From: Rhizomys pruinosus
Taxonomy: Eukaryota > Chordata > Mammalia > Rodentia > Spalacidae
Direction: 5' to 3'
NCBI GenBank assembly: GCA_009823505.1
Contig: VZQC01003052.1
Location: 2,735,087-2,799,086, forward strand
DNA: 64,000 bases
This document shows positions 27,801 through 31,920 of the stretch, piece after piece. The stretch's first letter is position 1; every line of letters starts with the position of its first letter. The notes beneath the pieces were generated by a model, which was not told the origin of the DNA, did not search any database, and saw nothing but the letters and a program-made list of their open reading frames with translations. Position numbers and translations under genes: made by a program.

Positions 27801-28719
27801 CTGAACTTACACAACGCCACCATCAATTAGGATATAAATAATTTTCCCATCTGAATAAGTGGCAAGTGACAGGCACTATGCTAGGCCTACCAAAGACCTT
27901 ACTCTCCCTCCCCAGTTCCCTACATGATCCAAGAAGAAATACAGTAATCACCATCTTACAGAACAAGAAACTGAAGCTCAATGAAAATAAACAAGCAGCC
28001 CATGTCCATAAATTAAGTATGAAGCATAAGTCATACCTGTCTGTCTCCAAAGACAAGTGTCAGTTTTGTCTTTTGTTTTTAAAGGAGTGAAAGTAAAAAA
28101 AAAAAAAGCTATACTTGAGATCATGGAAAGCCAGTTTTACAAACAGAAGTGACCACAGTTATTTTTAAATGTAAACAAACACTGGGTGGGTGTGATGACA
28201 CATCGTTGTAATCCCAGTTCTTGGAAGGTGGAGGCAAAGGATCAGAAGCTCAGGGCAGCCTTAGGTACAGAGTGAGTTCAAGGTCAGCCTGGGCTACAAA
28301 AGACTGCCAAACAGAAGCCACTAAAATTAATTTTACAAGTTTTTATCTCCAAATACTTACAAGTAGCTAATAAATTACCTGTATACTTTTTTTTTTTTTG
28401 TCTTTTCGAGACAGGGTCTCCCCGTAGCCCCAGATGTCCTGGAACTCACTCTGTAGACCAGGCTGGCCTTGAACTCACAAAGATCCGCCTGCCTCTGCCT
28501 CCCAAGTGCTAGGATTAAAGGCATGTGCCACCACGCCCGGTGTTACCTGTATACTTTTAAAATAAGGAGACTTAGCCGGGCTTGGTGGGGCACACCTTTA
28601 ATCCTAGCACTTGGGAGGCAGAGGCAGGCGGATCTTTGTGAGTTCAAGGCCAGCCTGGTCTACAGAGTGAGTTCCAGGACAGCTGGGGCTACGGGGAGAG
28701 CCTGTCTCGAAAAGACCAA

Positions 28720-28762
<43 letters not shown>

Positions 28763-29920
28763 TAAGGAGACTTATATTCAATCTTGGTTTTCTTTTTCTG
28801 ATTTTTTGAGACACGGTCTCCCTTTAAGTCCCAGCTGGCCTGGAGCTCACTCTGTAGACTAGGCTGGCCTTGCCTCTGGAGTGCTAGAGATTAAAGGCGT
28901 ACACCATCAATCTTATTTTTCACAATGAAAATCTCTGTTACTCAACAGAGACTAAAATCTCACTCAAAATCCCTTTTCTACTAAATTAAGATGGGCTTAA
29001 TGGGAGGGTATTATGGCGGCTTAAGCCAGCATTCCTGAGGCAGAGGCAGGCGGATGTCTGCGTGTTCCAGGCCTCCCTTACATAGTATCAAGCCAGCTGG
29101 AACTATCAATAACTCAGGTTTGTCTCAGCCTAGGGCTGATGGTCACTGAAGAGGTGCTTGCTTAGCATACTGCTAGAGAGGAGAGGCACCAAATATGGTA
29201 TGATGGGGCAGCAGGCCTTAACAAGTTGCTGAATGCAGATGGATCTCATAAAACCTATGTCTAATCCTTGTCATCCTTTCTCAACTACTGATTCATTTAG
29301 AAATGCACTGACTCCCTGATCCCCCAACCTGATAGAGAAGGTAGTTCAATCTGCACCCCACATACTGCTGATTCGAAATACAAAATCAGCTCGAGATACG
29401 GGTGTTGGAAGTAGGAGATCCTAAGCCCCGTCCCTAGCACCGCAGAAATAAATCGGCAATGCCGGGGGACACTTTTGTCACAACCAAGAGACTCTGCAGG
29501 CATCTGGTGTGTCGAAGCCAGAGATACTGCTAAATATTTTACAATTCACAAGACTCCCTGTCTCCTAACAAGTCACGATTTAACTAAAAACTCCAGTAGC
29601 GCTGCGGTTAAATCGTGCATTTTCAACCACCGAAAGTTTCTGGAAAAAAAAAAATCAGTAATTTCCTTTAAAAATCCACAAGCGATCACATGGATTGACA
29701 CTAACCACGTGTCTTTTGAGCCACAGAGTGGACCAGGTTGACCCCTCTTCCTACACTTTTTATAACCCAAATCTCGATTCTTGTAACTTACCCGTATGTC
29801 CGAGGCTGGCGTCTCTCGTCGCCTGCGATCACACTGTCCGCGGCCACCCTTGACCTTAATGCCATAGACAGCCCGAAGCTGCTGCAGCAAGGCCAGCCTG
29901 ACCAGCCTCTGATCCCACAT
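1191..29920 (-). CDS. Arhgap11a: Rho GTPase-activating protein 11A, whole coding span (12 exons)
   Basis: The twelve exons listed separately join in phase to 1011 codons plus a TAA stop, close to the roughly 1020 residues of the human protein as I remember it. Residues about 46-239 form the RhoGAP domain, with the arginine finger at R87 in GLFRKSG and the conserved [11 protein letters not shown] segment at 194-204. Basic clusters typical of nuclear signals follow: KRKRR near 279-283, KKRK in exon 8 and RRSKR in exon 9. The rest is low-complexity, Ser/Thr-rich sequence with two conserved patches (about 797-812 and 820-842). Family knowledge: the protein stimulates GTP hydrolysis by RhoA, is expressed in dividing cells and acts in mitosis and cytokinesis, with reported nuclear roles. 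No frameshift or missing catalytic residue is visible, so the gene looks functional. In human the downstream neighbour is SCG5, which would lie left of this window. The identification rests on recalled family sequence, not a search. Confidence 0.97.
3025..3163 (-). CDS. Arhgap11a: Arhgap11a coding exon 11 (residues 447-493)
   Basis: Encodes [19 protein letters not shown] followed by [19 protein letters not shown], conserved with human. Acceptor CTACAG, donor GTACAT (weak), 139 nt. The next intron is only 275 bp. Confidence 0.94.
3269..3690. other. intron 10 segment without recognised element
   Basis: AT-rich, with a short TG-rich patch near 3453-3485. No exon, SINE or LTR is seen. Confidence 0.4.
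3706..3977 (+). mobile_element. B2 SINE with (GAAA)n tail
   Basis: Complete B2 head and body, then an A-rich tail expanded into GAAA/GAAG repeats from about 3906. A 14-bp target duplication flanks it (3692-3705 and 3978-3991). Confidence 0.92.
3992..4808. other. intron 10 segment without recognised element
   Basis: The text around 4030-4600 is moderately GC-balanced and could be an old decayed repeat. I recognise no family and no conserved frame. Confidence 0.35.
4809..4985 (+). mobile_element. B1 SINE, diverged
   Basis: CATGGTGGCACACACCTTTA through CTCAAAAAGAC, with an A-rich tail carrying CAAAA units. Confidence 0.8.
5334..5597 (-). mobile_element. B2 SINE, long-body variant
   Basis: Antisense B2 with the extra 17-bp block (CTCCTGGAATTGGAG). 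Flanks GACATTC on both sides form a short target duplication. Confidence 0.9.
5963..6068 (-). CDS. Arhgap11a: Arhgap11a coding exon 10 (residues 411-446)
   Basis: Encodes [19 protein letters not shown] then [16 protein letters not shown]. Acceptor TTTTTTAG, donor GTAAGT, 106 nt, so skipping it would shift the frame. A B2 in gene orientation ends its A-tail only about 45 nt upstream of the acceptor, leaving little room for native branch-point sequence. Confidence 0.94.
6113..6329 (-). mobile_element. B2 SINE next to exon 10
   Basis: Antisense B2, short-body type, flanked by GTATCAGAAA copies. Its A-tail ends about 45 nt before the exon 10 acceptor, in gene orientation. Confidence 0.9.
6461..6571 (+). 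mobile_element. B1 SINE, 5'-truncated
   Basis: Starts in mid-element at AGGCAGGCAGATC and is complete to the A-tail. Confidence 0.85.
6587..6643. repeat. (TCTA)n microsatellite
   Basis: About thirteen uninterrupted TATC units, just downstream of the B1 tail. Confidence 0.95.
6927..7053 (-). CDS. Arhgap11a: Arhgap11a coding exon 9 (residues 369-411)
   Basis: Encodes [14 protein letters not shown] and [12 protein letters not shown], a further basic patch. Acceptor TTCCTAG, donor GTGATT (weak), 127 nt. It leaves AG to complete Arg411. Confidence 0.94.
7398..7553 (-). mobile_element. B1 SINE
   Basis: T-run then antisense B1. It contains a small insertion relative to neighbours (GACTCAGTGGCCTAGAAATTG). 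Confidence 0.88.
7554..9480. other. intron 8, mostly unique AT-rich sequence
   Basis: The longest intronic stretch free of young SINEs. Only short AT runs (near 8070-8095) are seen, and no exon-like frame. Confidence 0.5.
9481..9511. repeat. (TTTA)n
   Basis: Expanded tail of the adjacent antisense B1. Confidence 0.85.
9512..9657 (-). mobile_element. B1 SINE
   Basis: Full antisense B1. AAATCAGTATCTACTTTA flanks it on both sides as target duplication. Confidence 0.92.
9799..9966 (-). CDS. Arhgap11a: Arhgap11a coding exon 8 (residues 313-369)
   Basis: Carries [18 protein letters not shown] and [19 protein letters not shown], both conserved in the human protein. KKRKSIKH is a likely nuclear-import or chromatin-contact cluster. 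Acceptor TTTCAG, donor GTAGCA (weak), 168 nt. Confidence 0.95.
10027..10186 (-). mobile_element. B1 SINE
   Basis: Full-length antisense B1 with a perfect GCTTTATTTAACTT-type duplication at its ends. Confidence 0.93.
10194..10323. repeat. tandem duplication, about 68-bp unit
   Basis: Two direct copies (10194-10259, 10262-10323) containing AGGTAAGCCAAAAATGTGGG. The second lacks AGTT and has two substitutions. The solo LTR inserted directly beside it. Confidence 0.9.
10327..10742 (-). mobile_element. solo LTR, class II (ERVK-type)
   Basis: A 416-bp GC-rich block that begins TGTGGG and ends CCCACA, so TG...CA in either orientation, and is flanked by a perfect 6-bp duplication ATTAAC (10321-10326, 10743-10748). 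Six-base duplications are typical of class II elements. On the minus strand an AAATAAA lies mid-element (near 10463), suggesting that strand is sense. The sequence is unrelated to the LTR of the 33407 provirus. Confidence 0.8.
10789..10934 (+). mobile_element. B1 SINE
   Basis: Sense B1 missing a few bases in its second half, with an A-tail at 10917-10933. Confidence 0.9.
10942..11052 (-). mobile_element. old B1-like relic
   Basis: GCTTGAGATAGGGTCAATAC and later GTGTTGAGATTCAAGGCACG track antisense B1 with heavy decay. Confidence 0.5.
11173..11273 (+). mobile_element. B1 SINE, truncated
   Basis: Starts at AATCCCAGCACTCAGG and has lost about 30 bp of the right half before CTGTCTCAAAAAG. Confidence 0.8.
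11298..11521 (+). mobile_element. B1 SINE with internal duplication and (AAAT)n tail
   Basis: Sense B1 in which a 29-bp block is repeated in tandem (11378-11406 and 11407-11435). The tail from 11471 is a pure AAAT repeat. Confidence 0.93.
11534..11698 (+). mobile_element. B1 SINE
   Basis: Full sense B1 immediately after the previous one. CTATGTTGT / CTACGTTGTC repeats at its flanks suggest insertion into the neighbour's duplication. Confidence 0.92.
11700..12325. other. intron 7 distal part
   Basis: No young element. A 38-bp stretch at 12028-12066 resembles one at 50581-50620 and may be the 3' end of an old LTR. Confidence 0.4.
12326..12400 (-). CDS. Arhgap11a: Arhgap11a coding exon 7 (residues 288-313)
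   Basis: A 75-nt exon giving [20 protein letters not shown] then QQDRA, matching the family between the RhoGAP domain and the SPVILTP segment. Acceptor TTTCAG, donor GTAGGT. The phase fits exons 6 and 8 exactly (2 nt, 24 codons, 1 nt). Confidence 0.93.
12495..12672 (+). mobile_element. B2 SINE, decayed
   Basis: GAGCACTGGCTGCTCTTACA onward with deletions. The ancestral 5' edge is not clear. Confidence 0.75.
12679..12892 (+). mobile_element. B2 SINE
   Basis: Complete but diverged B2 ending in ATACATATAAAATAAAAAA. Confidence 0.88.
13011..13053. repeat. (TA)n microsatellite
   Basis: About twenty TA units, self-complementary. Confidence 0.95.
13274..13430 (+). mobile_element. B1 SINE, young
   Basis: Nearly consensus. 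GAAAAGTTAT flanks on both sides are its target duplication. Confidence 0.94.
13515..13881 (+). mobile_element. solo LTR, class III-like family A
   Basis: Begins TGTGCTGGATAGC and ends CAGTACA. It contains AATAAA near the end (GATGAATAAACTTTC). Flanks GGGAC and GGGAA form a near-perfect 5-bp duplication. It has the same family body as 54036-54440 and the LTRs of the 55258 element. Confidence 0.75.
13882..14216. other. intron 6 segment without recognised element
   Basis: AT-rich with short CATATG-type patches. Nothing is identified. Confidence 0.4.
14217..14478 (+). mobile_element. solo LTR, class III-like family B
   Basis: TGTGATGAGTTATCACTG to AACTAATACA. It resembles the LTR at 38072 in its first half. 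No matching 5-bp flank was found, so the edges are approximate. Confidence 0.6.
14536..14690 (-). mobile_element. B1 SINE, young
   Basis: Near-consensus antisense B1, with CCCAATTAG on both sides. Confidence 0.94.
14740..14842 (+). mobile_element. old B1 fragment
   Basis: AAGCCTGGTCTACATAGTAA and CCTGTCCCAAA remain from a decayed sense B1. Confidence 0.55.
15055..15206 (-). mobile_element. B1 SINE
   Basis: T-run from 15055, antisense B1 with a 13-bp loss in the middle. Confidence 0.88.
15207..15726. other. intron 6 segment without recognised element
   Basis: Unique-looking sequence. No exon or repeat is recognised. Confidence 0.4.
15727..15838 (+). mobile_element. old B1/B4-like relic
   Basis: GGGCATGCTGGTACATGCCTG and GACTCTGTCTCAAGAAAC keep the two ends of a decayed 7SL-derived unit. 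Confidence 0.5.
15839..16352. other. intron 6 segment without recognised element
   Basis: AT-rich. Nothing is identified. Confidence 0.4.
16353..16516 (+). mobile_element. B1 SINE
   Basis: Sense B1, tail CCCCCCAAAA. TTTAAG/TTTAAGG flanks. Confidence 0.93.
16590..16765 (+). mobile_element. B4-like composite SINE, old
   Basis: tRNA-like head (GATGGTTCAGTAGGTAAG ... GGATCCCCAGCA) followed by a degraded B1-like tail ending CCTGTCTCAGG. Confidence 0.5.
16772..16912 (+). mobile_element. B1 SINE
   Basis: Sense B1 lacking about 15 bp around GTGAGTTCAAG. Confidence 0.9.
17110..17245 (+). mobile_element. tRNA-derived SINE relic (ID/B4 type)
   Basis: GCATGAGGACCTGAGTTTGG ATCC-type B-box region survives. 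The rest is decayed. Confidence 0.4.
17640..17795 (+). mobile_element. B4-like SINE relic
   Basis: GGCTGGTAAGATGCTGTGC head, then a B1-like remainder ending in ACACCTCAAAG. Confidence 0.4.
17876..17965 (-). mobile_element. B2 SINE, head only
   Basis: Only the tRNA-like first 90 bp remain, breaking at the same GCCACCATGTGGG region as the composite-SINE heads, but here abutting T-rich DNA rather than a B1. Confidence 0.8.
17968..18182 (-). mobile_element. B2 SINE
   Basis: Full antisense B2 directly joined to the preceding B2 head. CCCTCTGAC flanks (17836 and 18182) enclose both. Confidence 0.92.
18249..18423 (+). mobile_element. B1 SINE with inserted inverted segment
   Basis: After CAGCCTGGT the text reverses briefly (GGCCTTGAACTCA) before resuming, a small fold-back inside the element. 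Confidence 0.8.
18668..18784 (-). mobile_element. B1 SINE, truncated
   Basis: Lacks the 3' GAGACAGGGTCTC part. Begins at CTCCAGATATCCTGGAACT. Confidence 0.8.
18929..19073 (+). mobile_element. B1 SINE
   Basis: Sense B1 with a mid-element deletion of about 20 bp. Confidence 0.85.
19085..19172 (+). mobile_element. ID-type SINE
   Basis: GGGCTGGTGATAGAGC with CCTAGGGTGGGTCCTTAGC, a tRNA-Ala-like ID body, and an A-rich end. Confidence 0.55.
19344..19597 (+). mobile_element. B2 SINE, long-body variant
   Basis: Carries the duplicated CTCCAATTCCAGGAGAA block. ATATCAAATGAC duplicated at both ends. Confidence 0.94.
19669..19912 (+). mobile_element. B2 SINE, short-body
   Basis: GCCAACCCAG flanks. It ends about 45 bp short of the exon 6 donor (19958 side). 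Confidence 0.93.
19958..20104 (-). CDS. Arhgap11a: Arhgap11a coding exon 6 (residues 239-288)
   Basis: Encodes [20 protein letters not shown] and continues to [10 protein letters not shown], a basic cluster of nuclear-signal type. Acceptor ATCTAG, donor GTAACT (weaker than the others). The following intron 6 (12401-19957) is the largest and is packed with SINEs and two solo LTRs. Confidence 0.94.
20261..20424 (-). CDS. Arhgap11a: Arhgap11a coding exon 5 (residues 184-239)
   Basis: Contains [13 protein letters not shown], whose Asn and Pro-Asn residues stabilise the active site in RhoGAPs, and closes the domain at about residue 239. Acceptor GTCTAG, donor GTAAGA, 164 nt. Intron 5 is only 156 bp and contains no mobile element. 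Confidence 0.96.
20556..20789. repeat. polypurine tract (GGGA/GGAAA)n
   Basis: About 230 bp almost purely purine on the plus strand (GGGGAAGGG, GGAAAGG motifs), hence a CU-rich tract in the Arhgap11a pre-mRNA about 130 nt upstream of the exon 5 acceptor. Confidence 0.95.
20790..20872 (+). mobile_element. ID-like SINE relic
   Basis: AGGGACATAGCTTAGTGGTG and CCCAAGTTTGAACCTTAAT keep the A- and B-box-like segments. The adjacent purine tract may not be its tail, since it lies 5'. Confidence 0.45.
20880..21382. other. intron 4 proximal part
   Basis: AT-rich, no element recognised. A T-run (21359-21369) sits just downstream of the exon 4 donor. Confidence 0.4.
21383..21636 (-). CDS. Arhgap11a: Arhgap11a coding exon 4 (residues 100-184)
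   Basis: The 254-nt exon covers the middle of the RhoGAP fold, with the family motif [16 protein letters not shown] that helps form the Rho-binding face. Acceptor TTTCAG, donor GTAAGT. It leaves AG to complete Arg184. Intron 4 holds the long purine tract. Confidence 0.96.
21865..22001 (-). mobile_element. B1 SINE
   Basis: Antisense B1 in intron 3, missing a few bases at ACTCAGATCC. It is preceded by (GATT)n from 21848. Confidence 0.86.
22173..22269 (-). CDS. Arhgap11a: Arhgap11a coding exon 3 (residues 67-99), catalytic arginine
   Basis: Encodes [20 protein letters not shown] followed by [14 protein letters not shown]87 in the FRKSG motif is the arginine finger that enters the GTPase active site in RhoGAPs. 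Acceptor TTTCAG, donor GTAAGC, 97 nt, ending on a whole codon. Confidence 0.95.
22430..22720. mobile_element. possible ancient LINE (L2/CR1-type) fragment
   Basis: CT-rich phrases such as CCTATTTCCCTTCAACTCTC and GAAACAGCACTCATCAATGT resemble L2/CR1 reverse-transcriptase regions. No frame is preserved. Confidence 0.3.
22787..22920 (-). mobile_element. old B1 relic
   Basis: CACATAGCCCAGACTGGCCTC and CTCAAGTACTGGAATGGCAAG mark a strongly decayed antisense B1. Confidence 0.55.
22921..23311. other. intron 2 segment without recognised element
   Basis: Unique-looking. Nothing is identified. Confidence 0.4.
23312..23465 (+). mobile_element. B1 SINE
   Basis: Near-consensus sense B1 whose A-tail abuts the next B2. 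Confidence 0.93.
23476..23682 (+). mobile_element. B2 SINE, deleted head
   Basis: Lacks about 20 bp (CCGACTGCTCTTGCAAAGGA) in the tRNA-like head, removing the segment between the promoter boxes. Confidence 0.9.
24012..24284 (-). mobile_element. composite SINE: B2 head fused to B1
   Basis: Read on the minus strand: a B2 tRNA-like head (24284 to about 24180), then ACTGTCTTTAAGCCC, then a whole B1 to the tail at 24012. CAAGCTACTATTTTT flanks the pair once on each side (24003 and 24281), so both parts appear to have inserted together. It lies in intron 2 in gene orientation. Confidence 0.8.
24348..24418 (-). CDS. Arhgap11a: Arhgap11a coding exon 2 (residues 44-67)
   Basis: A 71-nt exon, too short to stand out as an open frame. 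It encodes [20 protein letters not shown] and HIP, the start of the RhoGAP domain. Acceptor TTTTAG and donor GTAAGG flank it, and it leaves two bases (AG) that complete Ser67 with exon 3. A composite SINE sits 63 bp downstream in intron 2. Confidence 0.94.
24811..24863. repeat. (CA)n microsatellite
   Basis: About 26 CA units with one TA interruption, abutting a B1. Confidence 0.95.
24868..25018 (-). mobile_element. B1 SINE
   Basis: Antisense, moderately diverged (TTTAGTCCTAGCCAGCTTGG). It follows a G7 run. Confidence 0.88.
25020..25182 (-). mobile_element. B2 SINE, decayed
   Basis: GGTGCCCACAGAGTCCAGAAG to GCCGAGCCATCTCTGCAGCCCC, with much of the head lost. Confidence 0.65.
25187..25552. 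other. intron 1 segment without recognised element
   Basis: AT-rich. Nothing is identified. Confidence 0.4.
25553..25667 (+). mobile_element. B1 SINE, internally deleted
   Basis: Lacks the CAAGGCCAGCCTGGTCTAC block. Confidence 0.88.
25672..25822 (+). mobile_element. B1 SINE
   Basis: Second sense B1 joined to the tail of the first, followed by (TTAACTAA)-like repeats to 25858. Confidence 0.9.
25860..26522. other. intron 1 segment without recognised element
   Basis: Unique AT-rich DNA. Nothing is identified. Confidence 0.4.
26526..26671 (-). mobile_element. B1 SINE (array unit 1)
   Basis: First of three antisense B1s separated by (ATT)n spacers. Confidence 0.92.
26697..26829 (-). mobile_element. 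B1 SINE (array unit 2)
   Basis: Right end lost after AAAAGCATGTG. CAGTATTATTATTA precedes it and recurs after it. Confidence 0.88.
26863..27015 (-). mobile_element. B1 SINE (array unit 3)
   Basis: Full antisense copy, again bounded by CAGTATTATT spacers. Confidence 0.92.
27030..27251 (-). mobile_element. B2 SINE, long-body, left arm of inverted pair
   Basis: Antisense B2 cut off in its head at GTAAGAGCGGTTGC, where a sense B2 begins with no spacer. Confidence 0.92.
27252..27474 (+). mobile_element. B2 SINE, right arm of inverted pair
   Basis: Complete sense B2 (short-body with small differences, CAGTCACCAAGGTGATCCAA) starting directly at the break in the left B2. Confidence 0.92.
27511..27664 (+). 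mobile_element. B1 SINE
   Basis: Sense B1 with a GCAGAG duplication, tail of C7 then A. It forms the outer right arm of the SINE palindrome. Confidence 0.9.
27665..28170. other. intron 1 segment without recognised element
   Basis: Nothing is identified. Confidence 0.4.
28180..28312 (+). mobile_element. old B1/B4 relic
   Basis: GTGTGATGACACATCGTTGTA through CAGCCTGGGCTACAAAAG. Confidence 0.6.
28389..28544 (-). mobile_element. B1 SINE, young
   Basis: Near-consensus antisense B1, with ACCTGTATACTTTT on both sides as target duplication. Confidence 0.95.
28574..28761 (+). mobile_element. B1 SINE with (AAT)n tail
   Basis: Near-consensus sense B1, ATAAGGAGACTTA flanks. The tail is thirteen AAT units from about 28722. 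It is inverted relative to its neighbour 30 bp away. Confidence 0.95.
28800..28905 (-). mobile_element. B1 SINE, deleted
   Basis: Antisense B1 missing the AACTCAGAGATC segment. Confidence 0.8.
29010..29105 (+). mobile_element. old B1 relic
   Basis: CAGCATTCCTGAGGCAGAGGC and CAGGCGGATGTCTG remain. Confidence 0.5.
29106..29791. other. intron 1, part next to exon 1
   Basis: Becomes GC-richer toward the promoter. A TTGGTTGTGACAAAAG-type stretch near 29480 has no assigned role. Confidence 0.4.
29792..29920 (-). CDS. Arhgap11a: Arhgap11a coding exon 1 (residues 1-43)
   Basis: Starts at the ATG of [17 protein letters not shown], the family's N-terminus. The same frame stays open upstream through the 5' UTR without a better start. 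The exon ends on a whole codon (CGG) before a consensus GTAAGT donor. It lies inside the CpG-rich promoter block. Intron 1 (24419-29791) holds an unusually dense SINE cluster. Confidence 0.95.
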
Positions 29921-30076
29921 CCCGGCCACGTCGCCCACTCTCCGAGGCCGACTCCGGCTTCTGACCTTCGTTCGCCACCAAGTCTTCCAACTTCCAAACA
30001 CTCTCAGGCTTGAACTCCGCTCCGCTACCTTCCGGCCACGTCTGGCACTGCCCCGGGCCCCGGCCACTTCCACGGC

Positions 30077-30085
30077 TTTCCCGCG
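30077..30085 (+). promoter_or_regulatory. E2F-like site in the 5' UTR region
   Basis: TTTCCCGCG, matching the core TTTCCCGC, about 157 bp upstream of the ATG and probably inside the transcribed leader. Confidence 0.35.
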
Positions 30086-30605
30086 CCCCTCTACCAACTT
30101 CCACAGACCCTCTCTCTTCTCTTGGATCCCACCACCCGCTTCACTCTTCTTCCACTTGCACAGACCTTCCTTCCTTCTCGGTCACCGACCCTGTCAGCTA
30201 CTTCCACAGACCTCCCTTTTTCCTCCGCTTCTTCCGTTTCCTGGTCCCAACGCCTGTCGCTAGCCTCTCACGGTTTCCGGCCACTTCCCCCGACCCTCTC
30301 GGCTCTCGGCTCTATGAGATGGAAAAGCCACCTTTCCCCGACCTTCCAGAGCTCAACCTAGCGGCCGGACCAGCCGGCTGCGCAGGGCCTCTCCCAGTCC
30401 CGGGACCCGCCGGGCTGGGCCCGCTGTCACCCCGTCTCACAGGCTGCCTCTCTTCTTCCCCATCAGCCCGTCCGCGGCCTCCGGCCTGTTCGTCCGGCCC
30501 ACTAAAACCGAGCGGTTCGGCTCATGTCTCCGCCCCGGGGCCTCCGCAGACAGCTGAAAAGTTCCGCGGCCGCACCTCCGCCGTCCCAGCCAAGCTCAAA
30601 TGGCA

Positions 30606-30613
30606 GCGCCAAA
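30606..30613 (-). promoter_or_regulatory. E2F/CDE-type site
   Basis: Minus strand reads TTTGGCGC, an exact E2F consensus. A CHR-like TTTGAG follows 5 nt downstream (30595-30600), close to the CDE-CHR spacing of DREAM-controlled cell-cycle genes. Confidence 0.55.
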
Positions 30614-30628
30614 CAGCGTCGGGATATG

Positions 30629-30633
30629 ATTGG
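30629..30633 (-). promoter_or_regulatory. CCAAT box (NF-Y type)
   Basis: CCAATC on the minus strand, 15 nt upstream of the E2F-like site. Upstream CCAAT boxes commonly accompany CHR elements in mitotic promoters. Confidence 0.5.
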
Positions 30634-30645
30634 CCCGCTCCTGTT

Positions 30646-30651
30646 TTCAAA
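30646..30651 (-). promoter_or_regulatory. second CHR-like motif
   Basis: TTTGAA on the minus strand, an exact CHR consensus, but upstream of the CCAAT box rather than downstream, so its role is less certain. Confidence 0.3.
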
Positions 30652-31020
30652 ATGAGGACCCCCCAGAGGGTGGCCAGGAGCCGCCTGTCTGGAAGGTTCG
30701 GTCGAATGGCTGACCGACGAAGTGGGTGGTGAGAGAGTGCGTTCCATTTTCCCCTTTCCATATTCTTTGGGTGAAAATGTTTAAGTGTGTCTGAATACAA
30801 TTGTTTTGCTCTTCGGGCAATATACCTCGGGAATTTAAATAGACACCTACTTTTCCCGACCTTAGTTGAAGCTGAAGGGCCCTAACAGAGATAACCTAGT
30901 ACGGGAGCCGAAGTGAGGCAACCTGACTTGTGATTCACCAAGGAGGGTTTTAGTGAGTAGGAGTCGAAGCTGTGGGAATTGGTCCTTATTTGGAGGACTC
31001 ATGATAGTGTTCAATTTTTA

Positions 31021-31078
31021 TTATTTATTTATTATTTTTTCTTTCTTGCTTGCTTTCTTGCTTTCTTGCTTTCTTGCA
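31021..31078. repeat. (CTTT/CTTG)n pyrimidine repeat
   Basis: TTATT units followed by TTGCTTTC repeats. Confidence 0.85.
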
Positions 31079-31625
31079 TAGGTGGTTAGGAACAACAAAG
31101 ACTGAGTATTGTGGAGGAATACGAAACACGGAGAAGGCAGCTGCTGCGGTAGCTTCCTGTGGTGGGATTGGACGTTAAAGGACCAGAGGGAGTCATTATC
31201 AGTTACCTCGGCCATTGCTAAAACCTTGGCTTTCAGGTTTCCATGAGGAGTTCACACTCTCAGCTCCTGTTTCCGAGCTGTTTTTCCTTTCTCAAACACT
31301 AGCAATTCCATTATTCATCTTGCTAGCTTTTTGTTTTGTGGGTTTGTTTGTTTTTTTCCTTTTTGGAGGTGGGGGAGGCTTCAGTACAGGCAATGTTATT
31401 AATATATACATTTACTCGCACCTCACGTCCCCCCAAGGAAACACAGAGCAGCGGCAGAAGCTTGGCTTATGAGCTGTTTTATCCCCATTGACTAAATGAC
31501 TAGTAACTCAAGGAATGCATTTCAATAGGGCCGTTTTCGTTAGAATAATTTTCCTTTAGAGTTCAAGTGCTTTTTCTACTTTCTTCGAACTAAACGAAAG
31601 CCTAAGTGCAGAGCTAGAAACAAAA
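31079..31625. other. upstream flank of Arhgap11a without recognised element
   Basis: No exon or repeat is identified. A G-rich patch (GGAGGTGGGGGAGG) lies near 31364. Confidence 0.4.
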
Positions 31626-31637
31626 TACAAGTCAAGC

Positions 31638-31804
31638 TTTTTTTTTTTTTTTTGGTCTTTTCGAGACAGGGTCTCCCTGTAGCCCCAGCTGGAATTCGCT
31701 CTGTAGACCAGGATGGCCTTGAACTCACAAAGATACGCCTACCAGATCCGCCTACCTCTGCCTCCCAAGTGCTAGGATTAAAGGCGTGTGCCACGACACC
31801 CGGC
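31638..31804 (-). mobile_element. B1 SINE with perfect target duplication
   Basis: TACAAGTCAAGC at 31626-31637 and again at 31805-31816. It carries a small TACGCCTACCAGATCCGCC duplication in the body. Confidence 0.96.
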
Positions 31805-31812
31805 TACAAGTC

Positions 31813-31857
31813 AAGCATTTTATGTGTGCAATCTTTCATTGCACACATAAAATGCTT
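31813..31857. repeat. perfect 20-bp inverted repeat with 5-nt loop
   Basis: AAGCATTTTATGTGTGCAAT, loop CTTTC, then its exact reverse complement. Its first 4 bases overlap the target duplication of the preceding B1. Confidence 0.97.
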
Positions 31858-31920
31858 ACTATATAAGTCTGTGAATAAGAGAGACAGCTTATGTCTTTGA
31901 AGGTAAAAAAAAAGGGGGGG

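Larger units (their letters stand above)
29800..30740 (-). promoter_or_regulatory. CpG-rich promoter and 5' UTR region of Arhgap11a
   Basis: The only long GC- and CpG-rich block outside the retroviral elements. It begins in exon 1 and ends about 820 bp upstream of the ATG. No TATA box is seen. CCAAT, E2F and CHR-like motifs lie near 30595-30633. A start site roughly 30350-30570 would fit them, but this is an estimate. No divergent gene is recognised on the plus strand. Confidence 0.8.

Noticed and set aside
30010..30732. A 240-codon plus-strand frame through the promoter region
   Set aside because: GC-rich CpG-island DNA is poor in stop codons. The translation is Pro/Ser/Arg-rich without domain, and it lies opposite the Arhgap11a 5' end. 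A divergent gene would need transcript evidence.
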